In this document: piece by piece, positions 42,443-49,719 of the stretch
Layout: each line of letters opens with the position of its first letter
Numbering within the stretch: position 1 is the first letter of the stretch
Source: Micromonospora chalcea
Lineage (GTDB): Bacteria > Actinomycetota > Actinomycetes > Mycobacteriales > Micromonosporaceae
DNA: 64,000 nucleotides
Direction: 5' to 3'
Assembly (NCBI RefSeq): GCF_002926165.1
Contig: NZ_MAGP01000113.1
Span: 1-64,000 of the forward strand
Notes under the pieces: generated by a model
Databases searched by the model: none
Told to the model about the DNA's origin: nothing
The model's input: the letters and a program-made list of their open reading frames with translations, nothing else
Program-made: the position numbers and the translations under genes

Positions 42443-44806
42443 ATGCCGTACCGCCCGCCGCTGGTCCCGTACGAGACGTTCGTGGCCGACCCGCCCGACC
42501 TGCCGGTCCGCGCCCCCGGCGAGGAGGGCGCCGACGACGTGCTGCGGGCCGAGGTCGCCGCGACCGACGCGCACGGGGTCACGCTCACCGCGACCTGCGC
42601 GTCCGGCCGCACGCTGGTCACGCGCGTCGAGGCCGCCGGGGACGGGATCATCCGGGTACGCCTCGCCGACGACCCCTCGGTACGCAGCCGGTCCGCACCG
42701 GCGCTGACACTGGTCCACCCGCAACCCCACCCGGCCACCGTGACCGTCGCCGACGGGCAGGTCCGGGTGGCGGCCGGTGGCATGGTCGCCGAGCTGAGCC
42801 TGGACCCGTGGGGGCTGCGGTTCCACACTTCGGACGGACGGCTGCTGCTGGCCTCCGACGCCGGCACCCGCGACATCAGCGGCCGCCGCCGCACGCTGCC
42901 GCTGGGCCGTTCCACAGTCGACGGGGAGCCGGTGGCCTGGCACGAGAGCTTCGTCGCGCCCGGCGACGAGCGGTTCGTCGGCTTCGGCGAGAAGTTCACC
43001 CCACTGGACAAGCGCGGCCAGCGGCCGCTGATGTGGAACTTCGACGCCTTCGGCGGCGAGTCCGACCGGTCGCACAAGAACGTGCCGTTCTACCTGTCCG
43101 ACCGCGGCTACGGCGTACTCGTCGACAGCGGGCTGCCGGTGCAGTTCGACATGTGCGCCAGCACGCACAGCAGCGTGCAGATCCTCGTCCCGGACGACCT
43201 GCTCGACTACTACGTGCTCGCCGGACCCACCCCGGCGCAGGTGCTCGACCGGCTCGACGCGCTGACCGGCCGGCCGTACCTGCCGCCGAGGTGGGCGTTC
43301 GGCGCGTGGATCTCCTCCGGCTTCTTCCCGGACAGCCAGCAGCGCGTGCTGGAACGGGCCCGGCGCATCCGCGCGGACGACATCCCCTGCGACGTGCTGC
43401 ACCTGGACTGCTACTGGCAGGTCGCCGGACACTGGTCGGACCTGCGCTGGGACACCGACGCCTTCCCCGACCCCGACGGCATGCTCAAGGACCTCACCGA
43501 GCAGGGCTTCCGGGTGTGCCTGTGGATGAACCCGTACCTGATGACCGGCAGCCCGCTCTACGCCGAGGCCGAGGCCGCCGGCTACTTCCTGCGCCGCCCG
43601 GACGGAAGCACGTACGTCGCCGACACCTGGCACGGCAGCTACCCGGTCTGCGCGATCGTGGACCTCACCAACCCGGCCGCGGTGAGCTGGTTCCAGGACC
43701 TGCTGCGCCCGCTGCTCGCCCAGGGCGTCGCGGTGTTCAAGACCGACTTCGCCGAGGGCGTGCCCGCCGACGCCGTCGCCCACAACGGCATGACCGGCGT
43801 CGAGCTGCACAACGTGTACGCGCTGTTGTTCAACGACGCGGTCGCCGACGTCACCGAGGAGGTGGCCGGGCACCGCACGGTGTGGGCGCGCTCGTCGTAC
43901 CTGGGCGGGCAGCGGCACAGCGCCCAGTGGAGCGGCGACGTCAACGCCACCTGGCCCGGCATGGCCAGCACGCTGCGCGGCGGCCTGTCCCACGGGCTGT
44001 CCGGGGTGCCGTTCTGGAGCCACGACACCGGCGGCTTCCACGGCACCCCCGAACCGGACCTGTACGTGCGCTGGACCCAGTTCGGCGCGCTCTCACCACT
44101 GGTACGGCTGCACGGCACCACCAGCCGGCTGCCGTGGGAGTTCCCGCCCGAGGCGCAACGGCACGCGGTGGACGCGCTGCGCCTGCGCTACCGGCTGCTG
44201 CCGTACCTCTGGTCGGCGGCAGTGGACAGCGCCCGCACCGGCAGCCCGATGATGCGCGCGCTGCTCGTCGACACCCCGGAGGACCCGGCCGCCTGGACCG
44301 CCGACCTCCAGTACCGCCTCGGCCCGGACCTGCTGGTGGCGCCGGTGCTCGACAGGTCCGGCGAGCGCACCGTCTACCTGCCGACCGGCGACGACTGGCT
44401 GGACGCGTACACCGGGCAGCGGCACACCGGCGGACGGCACCTGCGGGTCGGCGTGCCGCTGGACCGGCTGCCGCTGTACGTGCGGCACGGCGCGCTGATC
44501 CCCACGGTGCCGCCCGCGACGACGGTCGGAACCGGCCCGTTCCGGGACGTCACGGTGGTGGCCTGGGGCGGCGTCGACGGCGTGAGCGTGGTACGCGACC
44601 CCGACGGCGACACCACGCTCACCGCCGTGCGCGACGGCGACACGCTGCGCGTACGCGTCGACGGGCCGCTGGACGTGCGGCAGGTCAGCGTGGTCGGCAC
44701 GGACCCGCCGCGCCGGGTGGTGCTCGACGGCGAGCCGGTCCCGGTGACGCCGTTCGTGCCGTGGTTCCCCGGCCGGGCCCACCCGGCCGGGATCGCGCCT
44801 ATTTAG
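42443..44806 (+). CDS. GH31 alpha-xylosidase (YicI-like)
   Basis: This is a 787-aa retaining alpha-glycosidase. The nucleophile Asp435 lies in FKTDFAEG and the acid/base Asp499 in QWSGDVNATW; their spacing (64) is close to that in E. coli YicI (66). The substrate-binding segments PPRWAFGAWISSGFF, HLDCYWQ and LWMNPY also fit alpha-xylosidase better than alpha-glucosidase. N-terminal and C-terminal beta domains flank the barrel. There is no signal peptide. GAGGAG precedes the ATG at 42443. A ROK regulator follows after 48 bases. It should release xylose from alpha-1,6-xylosylated glucans, or isoprimeverose-type units, in the cytoplasm. Confidence 0.92.
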   Translation: MPYRPPLVPYETFVADPPDLPVRAPGEEGADDVLRAEVAATDAHGVTLTATCASGRTLVTRVEAAGDGIIRVRLADDPSVRSRSAPALTLVHPQPHPATVTVADGQVRVAAGGMVAELSLDPWGLRFHTSDGRLLLASDAGTRDISGRRRTLPLGRSTVDGEPVAWHESFVAPGDERFVGFGEKFTPLDKRGQRPLMWNFDAFGGESDRSHKNVPFYLSDRGYGVLVDSGLPVQFDMCASTHSSVQILVPDDLLDYYVLAGPTPAQVLDRLDALTGRPYLPPRWAFGAWISSGFFPDSQQRVLERARRIRADDIPCDVLHLDCYWQVAGHWSDLRWDTDAFPDPDGMLKDLTEQGFRVCLWMNPYLMTGSPLYAEAEAAGYFLRRPDGSTYVADTWHGSYPVCAIVDLTNPAAVSWFQDLLRPLLAQGVAVFKTDFAEGVPADAVAHNGMTGVELHNVYALLFNDAVADVTEEVAGHRTVWARSSYLGGQRHSAQWSGDVNATWPGMASTLRGGLSHGLSGVPFWSHDTGGFHGTPEPDLYVRWTQFGALSPLVRLHGTTSRLPWEFPPEAQRHAVDALRLRYRLLPYLWSAAVDSARTGSPMMRALLVDTPEDPAAWTADLQYRLGPDLLVAPVLDRSGERTVYLPTGDDWLDAYTGQRHTGGRHLRVGVPLDRLPLYVRHGALIPTVPPATTVGTGPFRDVTVVAWGGVDGVSVVRDPDGDTTLTAVRDGDTLRVRVDGPLDVRQVSVVGTDPPRRVVLDGEPVPVTPFVPWFPGRAHPAGIAPI

Positions 44807-44818
44807 TTTAAGCTTTAG
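44802..44818. promoter_or_regulatory. AT-rich repeat between GH31 and ROK genes
   Basis: TTTAGTTTAAGCTTTAG is a notable AT-rich island in very GC-rich DNA. It contains TTTAG twice (12 bases apart) and overlaps the GH31 stop codon. A related CTTTAGTT occurs at 42315-42322 in the GH42 5' end. It could bind the ROK regulator or serve as promoter for its gene. Confidence 0.4.
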
Positions 44819-44854
44819 CCGAACCCAGGGCCGGGCGCAGGAGGCGGGCAGTAC

Positions 44855-46054
44855 GTGATCAGCATCGACCGGCCGACGGCCGACCTCGGCGACGTGCGGG
44901 TGACGAACCGGGCCGTGGTGCTCCGGCACGTCCGCCGGCACGCCCCCTGCTCCCGGGCCGACGTCGCCGCGCACACCGGGCTGAACAAGGCCACCGTCTC
45001 CAGCCTGGTCGGCGAGCTGATCGAACACGGGCTGCTGCGCGAGACCGGGCTGACCGAGAACCGGGTGGGCCGCCCCGCCACGATGCTCGTCCTCGACGGT
45101 GCCCGCTACGTCGGGCTCGGGCTGCGCGTCGGCGCGGACGAGCTGGTCGCGGTGGCCGCCGGACTGGGCGGCGACCCGGTGCTCACGTGGCGGCGCGCGT
45201 TCCCCGCCGCCACCGCCGGCCCCGAGGAGACGGTGAAGGCGCTCGCGGCGCTGACCCGCCGCGCCGTCACCCGCGTCACCGGCGCCGAGCGCACCGTGCT
45301 CGGCCTCACCGTGGCCGTGCCCGGGCTGGTCGACGCCGACGGCGACGTGCCGGCCGCACCGGCGCTCGGCTGGCGCGGCGTACCGCTCGCCGCCGCGTTG
45401 CGCCGCGCGCTGCGTGATCCGGGTTTCCCCCTCACCGTCGACAGCGAGGCCAACCTCGCCGTCCTGGCCGAGCAGCGGCACGGCCCGTACGCCGGCACGG
45501 CCGACCTGGTGCACCTCACCGGCGGCCCGGTGATCGGCGCGGGCCTGATCAGCGGCGGGCGGCTGCTGCGCGGCAGCAGGGGCTTCGCCGGCGACATCGG
45601 GCACCTGCCACTGGCCGCCGACGGCCCGCCCTGCGCATGCGGGCGGCGCGGCTGCCTGACCGCGCTGCTCGGCGTGGACGCGGTGATCGGCCGGCTGCTG
45701 CCGGACGCCGGCCCGGTCACCGATCACCTGCCGGAGATCGAACGGATCCAGGCGCTCGCCCGCGCCGGGGACGAGCCGGCACGCACCGGCCTCACCGAGA
45801 TCGGCCGGCTGCTCGGCCAGGCGGCGTCGGTGCTGGCCGGGCTGCTCGACCCGGACGTGGTGGTGGTCGGCGGGCACCTGGCGGCGCTCGCGCCGTGGCT
45901 GCTGCCGGCCGCCCACGCCGAACTCGCCGCCCGTACACCGGTCCCGCCCGGCGTGCGGCTGGAGGCCAGCACGCTCGGGTCCGCGGCCGGCGCGCTGGGC
46001 GGGGCCACCGCGGCGCTGGCCACAGTGGAGGCGGGACGTCTGCCCGCCGGGTGA
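44855..46054 (+). CDS. ROK-family transcriptional regulator (XylR-like)
   Basis: This is a 399-aa ROK repressor. The N-terminal winged helix-turn-helix covers about residues 15-75 (VTNRAVVLRHVRRHAPCSRA, then HTGLNKATVSSLVGELIEHG). The ROK sugar-kinase-like domain follows, with VDSEANLAVLAEQRHG, the glycine-rich VIGAGLISGGRLL, and the zinc motif CACGRRGCLTA near residue 260. This identifies a sugar-responsive regulator, and its place after an alpha-xylosidase suggests xylose or a xylosyl sugar as ligand. The GTG start at 44855 follows an AGGAGGC ribosome site. Confidence 0.9.
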   Translation: MISIDRPTADLGDVRVTNRAVVLRHVRRHAPCSRADVAAHTGLNKATVSSLVGELIEHGLLRETGLTENRVGRPATMLVLDGARYVGLGLRVGADELVAVAAGLGGDPVLTWRRAFPAATAGPEETVKALAALTRRAVTRVTGAERTVLGLTVAVPGLVDADGDVPAAPALGWRGVPLAAALRRALRDPGFPLTVDSEANLAVLAEQRHGPYAGTADLVHLTGGPVIGAGLISGGRLLRGSRGFAGDIGHLPLAADGPPCACGRRGCLTALLGVDAVIGRLLPDAGPVTDHLPEIERIQALARAGDEPARTGLTEIGRLLGQAASVLAGLLDPDVVVVGGHLAALAPWLLPAAHAELAARTPVPPGVRLEASTLGSAAGALGGATAALATVEAGRLPAG

Positions 46055-46148
46055 CCCCTTGACCGCACCGGGCGGAAGGTGTCAACCTCGGTAGCGCCGC
46101 GTTCCGGGACCGGGCAACCTGCGAAAGCGGCGTGTTTTTCGGCGGTTG

Positions 46149-46253
46149 TCGAAGCGCTTCACCACCGCTCCGGGCCGACCCTGCCGACACCGACCACCAC
46201 CCTTTTCGCGTACGCGCCGCCCCGTCACCGCCACGGTCGTCGAAGCGCTTCGA
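46149..46253. promoter_or_regulatory. Paired LacI-type operators upstream of GH3
   Basis: Two copies of the perfect palindrome GAAGCGCTTC lie at 46151-46160 and 46242-46251, 91 bases apart. The second extends to TCGAAGCGCTTCGA, and both have an upstream GTC. The central CG and GAAGC/GCTTC arms are typical of LacI-family operators. The LacI gene that follows GH3 is the likely ligand-dependent binder, perhaps by looping. Confidence 0.75.
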
Positions 46254-46294
46254 CGGCTGTGCGACGGCCCGTACGCCGACCGGAGGCGCCCACC

Positions 46295-48703
46295 ATGACC
46301 GACCCCGTCCCCCACCGTCTCGACGACCTGCTGGCCCGGCTCACGCTGCCGGAGAAGCTCGGCCTGCTGCACCAGTGGCAGGCGCCGGTGCCCCGGCTCG
46401 GCCTGCGCGCGTTCCGCACCGGCACCGAGGCGCTGCACGGCGTCGCGTGGCTCGGCACCGCCACCGTCTTCCCGCAGGCGATCGGCCTGGCCGCGAGCTG
46501 GAACCCGGACCTGATCCGGGCGGTCGGGGCCGCCGTCGGCGACGAGGTACGGGTCAAGCACCGCGCCGACCCGGTCCGGGTCGGCCTCAACGTGTGGGCG
46601 CCGGTGGTCAACCCGCTGCGCGACCCCCGCTGGGGACGCAACGAGGAGGGCTGGTCCGAGGACCCGTGGCTGACCGGCAAGCTGGCCACCGCGTACGCGC
46701 TGGGGCTGCGCGGCGACCACCCGATCCGGCTGCGCACCGCGCCGACGCTCAAGCACTTCCTCGGCTACAACAACGAGACCGACCGGGCCACCACCTCCAG
46801 CGACCTGCCGCCCCGGGTGCTGCACGAGTACGAGCTGCCGGCGTTCCGCGCCCCGCTCGCCGCCGGCGCGGCGGTCGCGGTGATGGCGTCGTACAACCTG
46901 GTCGACGGCGTACCGGCGCACCTGAGCCCGCTCATCGACAGCGAGCTGCGCGGCTACGCCGACGACGACATCATGGTGGTCGGCGACGCCGGCGCGGTCG
47001 GCAACATCGCCGGCGTGCAGGAGTACCTGCCCGACCACGTCGCCGGGTTCGCCGCCGCGCTGCGCGCCGGGATCGACAGCTTCACCGAGGACGACGAGGA
47101 CAGCGCCCCCACAGTGGAACGCCTCACCGAGGCGCTGGCCCGCGGCCTCATCGAGCCCTCCCACGTGGACCGGGCGGTACGGCGGATCCTGTCCGTCCGG
47201 TCGCGCCTGGGCGACCTGGACCCGGATCCCCACGACGACGTGCCGCCACACACGCTCGACAGCCTCGCCCACCGGGAACTCGCCCGCGAGGCCGCCCGCC
47301 AGTCGGTCGTGCTGCTGCGCAACGACGGCCTGCTGCCGCTGCGCCCCGGCACCCGCGTCGCGGTGCTCGGACCGCTCGCCGACACCGTGCTCACCGACTG
47401 GTACAGCGGCACCCCGCCGTACACGATCAGCGCGTACGCGGGGCTGCTCGGACGGCTGCCGGAGGTGACCACCCACCCCGGCACGGACCGGGTCACGCTG
47501 CACGTCGGCGACCGGGCGGTACGCCTCGACGGCGACGGCCCGCTGGCGCTCGGCGACACCGCGGCCGAGTTCGAGGTGGTCGACTGGGGACAGGACGTGG
47601 TGGCGCTACGCGCCGTGGACACCGGCCGGTACGTCGGCGCCGACGACGCCGGGGCCCTGGTGGCCGACCGCGAGGGACCGGGCGGCTGGGTGGTACGCGA
47701 GACGTTCCGCCTGGACCACCGGCCCGACGGCACGGCGCTGCTGGACCACCTCGCCACCGGACGGCACGTCGGCATCGCCCCGGATGGAACCCTGAGTGTG
47801 GCCACCGGCGACCCGGCCGTGTTCACCGTGACGCTGCGCGCCGACGGGGCCGCCGACGCCGCCGCGCTCGCCGCCGCCGCCGACGTGGCGGTGGTGGTGC
47901 TCGGCAACCACCCGATGGTCAACGGCCGGGAGACCGAGGACCGGGCCGACCTGACGCTGCCCACCGGCCAGGAGGAGCTGCTGCGCGCGGTGCACGCCGC
48001 GAACCCGCGTACCGTGCTGGCGCTGACCAGCAGCTACCCGTACGCGGTCGGCTGGGCGCAGGAGCACGTGCCGGCGGTGCTGTGGAGCGCCCACGGTGGA
48101 CAGGAGCACGGCAACGGGCTCGCCGACGTCCTGCTCGGCCACGCCGACCCGGGCGGGCGGCTCACCCAGACCTGGTACGCCGACACGGCCGAACTGCCCG
48201 ACCTGCTCGACTACGACGTCATCGGCGCGGACAGCACCTACCTCTACCACCGGGGTGAGCCGCTGTACCCGTTCGGGCACGGGCTCAGCTACGCCGAGTT
48301 CGACTACGCTGACCTACGGTTGAGCACCGCCACGGCACGTGCCGGCGAGGAGGTGGAGGTGAGCGTCGAGGTCACCAACACGGGCCGCCGCCCGGGCACC
48401 GAGGTGGTGCAGCTCTACAGCCGGCAGCGGCGTTCCCGGGTCAAGCAGCCGCTGCGGCAGCTGCGCGACTTCGTCCGCGTCACGCTCGATCCGGGCTGCG
48501 CGGCCCGGGTGACGATGCGCCTGCGTACCGCCGATCTGGCCTGGTGGGACGAGACCCGCGCGGCGATGGTGGTGGAGGACGCCGTCCACTCGGTGCTGGT
48601 GGGCCGGTCCGCTCGCGACATCCGGCTCGTCGGCGCGCTCGCCGTGACCGGAGACGCCACGACGGTCGCCCCGGCCGACCGCAGCTGTGGAGCCGCCCGG
48701 TGA
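46295..48703 (+). CDS. GH3 beta-glycosidase with internal beta-trefoil-like insertion
   Basis: This 802-aa enzyme of family 3 is probably a beta-glucosidase or beta-xylosidase. The N-terminal barrel has LKHFLGYNNE (residues about 152-161), the nucleophile Asp231 in VVGDAGAVGN, and NPLRDPRWGRNEEGWSEDP. The C-terminal alpha/beta sandwich carries the NGRETEDRADLTLP segment and a fibronectin-III-like end. Residues about 393-518 interrupt it with a repeat-like fold (DTGRYVGADDAGALVADREG, then ATGRHVGIAPDGTLSVA) resembling a fascin-type beta-trefoil. No signal peptide. CGGAGG precedes the ATG. Its stop overlaps the LacI gene start. Confidence 0.9.
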   Translation: MTDPVPHRLDDLLARLTLPEKLGLLHQWQAPVPRLGLRAFRTGTEALHGVAWLGTATVFPQAIGLAASWNPDLIRAVGAAVGDEVRVKHRADPVRVGLNVWAPVVNPLRDPRWGRNEEGWSEDPWLTGKLATAYALGLRGDHPIRLRTAPTLKHFLGYNNETDRATTSSDLPPRVLHEYELPAFRAPLAAGAAVAVMASYNLVDGVPAHLSPLIDSELRGYADDDIMVVGDAGAVGNIAGVQEYLPDHVAGFAAALRAGIDSFTEDDEDSAPTVERLTEALARGLIEPSHVDRAVRRILSVRSRLGDLDPDPHDDVPPHTLDSLAHRELAREAARQSVVLLRNDGLLPLRPGTRVAVLGPLADTVLTDWYSGTPPYTISAYAGLLGRLPEVTTHPGTDRVTLHVGDRAVRLDGDGPLALGDTAAEFEVVDWGQDVVALRAVDTGRYVGADDAGALVADREGPGGWVVRETFRLDHRPDGTALLDHLATGRHVGIAPDGTLSVATGDPAVFTVTLRADGAADAAALAAAADVAVVVLGNHPMVNGRETEDRADLTLPTGQEELLRAVHAANPRTVLALTSSYPYAVGWAQEHVPAVLWSAHGGQEHGNGLADVLLGHADPGGRLTQTWYADTAELPDLLDYDVIGADSTYLYHRGEPLYPFGHGLSYAEFDYADLRLSTATARAGEEVEVSVEVTNTGRRPGTEVVQLYSRQRRSRVKQPLRQLRDFVRVTLDPGCAARVTMRLRTADLAWWDETRAAMVVEDAVHSVLVGRSARDIRLVGALAVTGDATTVAPADRSCGAAR

Positions 48704-49719
48704 GCGGGCGCGTCCCCGGCGAGCAGGTCACCATCGCCGACGTGGCCCGGCACGCCGGAGTGGCCGCCAGCACCGTCTCGTACGTGCTCAGCGGCAAACG
48801 CACCATCTCGGCCACCACCCGGGGACGGGTCCTCGACAGCGTCCGCGCGCTGGGCTACCACCCGCACGCCGGGGCGCGCGCCCTGGCCAGTCGCCGCGCC
48901 AACGTGATCGCGCTGGTGCTGCCGCTGCGTACCGGCATGCAGGTGCCGGTGGTGATGCGGTTCGCCACCGCAGTGGTCACCACCGCCCGCCGCTACGACC
49001 ACGACGTGCTGCTGGTCACCGCCGACGAGGGCCCGGCCGGGCTGCACCGCATCGCCGGCAGCGCGCTCGTCGACGGCGTGCTGCTGATGGACGTCGAGCT
49101 GGAGGACTCCCGGGTGCCGCTGCTGCGGGAGCTGGCGCTGCCGGGTGTCCTGATCGGGCACCCCGCCGACAGCACCGGGCTGGCCTGCGTGGACCTGGAC
49201 TTCCGGCGCGCCGGTGAGCTGTGCGTGGAACACCTGGCCGCCGCCGGGCACCGGCGGATCGCGCTGCTCGGCGCGCCCGCCGCGGTCTACGACCGGGGCA
49301 CCGGGTTCGCCCACCGCACCCGCGCCGGGGTACGCGCCGCCGCCGGGCGGCTCGGCGTCGACGCGGTGACCCGGCCCTGCGAGGAGGGACCGGCTGCGGT
49401 ACGCCGCGACCTGGAGGCGCTGCTCGCCGACCACCCGGACGTCACCGGCCTGGTGGTGCAGAACGAGTCGGCGGTCGGGCCGGTGCTGGCCAAGTGGCTG
49501 CTGCTCGGCCGCCGGGTGCCGCGCGACGTGTCGGTGGTGGCGATCTGCCCGGACGAGCTGGCCGAGCAGTCCGGGCTCACCTGCGTACCGGTGCCCGCCG
49601 AGGAGGTCGGCCGGCAGGCGGTGGCGTTGCTGATGCGGCGGCTGAGCGGCGAGGGAGTGCCGGAGGTGACGTTGCTGGAACCGCACCTCACCTTGCGGGA
49701 CACCAGCGCCCGCCGGTGA
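48700..49719 (+). CDS. LacI-family transcriptional regulator
   Basis: This is a 339-aa LacI repressor: the helix-turn-helix and hinge are VTIADVARHAGVAASTVSYVL and SGKRTISATTRGRVLDSVRALGYHPH. The periplasmic-binding-like ligand domain follows (DGVLLMDVELED, GHRRIALLG). GTG 48700 overlaps the GH3 stop, and its own stop overlaps the GH95 start, so all three genes are coupled. Two GAAGCGCTTC operators ahead of GH3 are the likely targets. The inducer is probably a sugar released from the substrate. Confidence 0.92.
   Translation: MSGRVPGEQVTIADVARHAGVAASTVSYVLSGKRTISATTRGRVLDSVRALGYHPHAGARALASRRANVIALVLPLRTGMQVPVVMRFATAVVTTARRYDHDVLLVTADEGPAGLHRIAGSALVDGVLLMDVELEDSRVPLLRELALPGVLIGHPADSTGLACVDLDFRRAGELCVEHLAAAGHRRIALLGAPAAVYDRGTGFAHRTRAGVRAAAGRLGVDAVTRPCEEGPAAVRRDLEALLADHPDVTGLVVQNESAVGPVLAKWLLLGRRVPRDVSVVAICPDELAEQSGLTCVPVPAEEVGRQAVALLMRRLSGEGVPEVTLLEPHLTLRDTSARR

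Noticed and set aside
42388..44811. Alternative frame of about 807 codons over the GH31 gene
   Set aside because: Arg/Pro/Ala-rich translation typical of a shadow frame; the GH31 frame contains both catalytic Asp residues.
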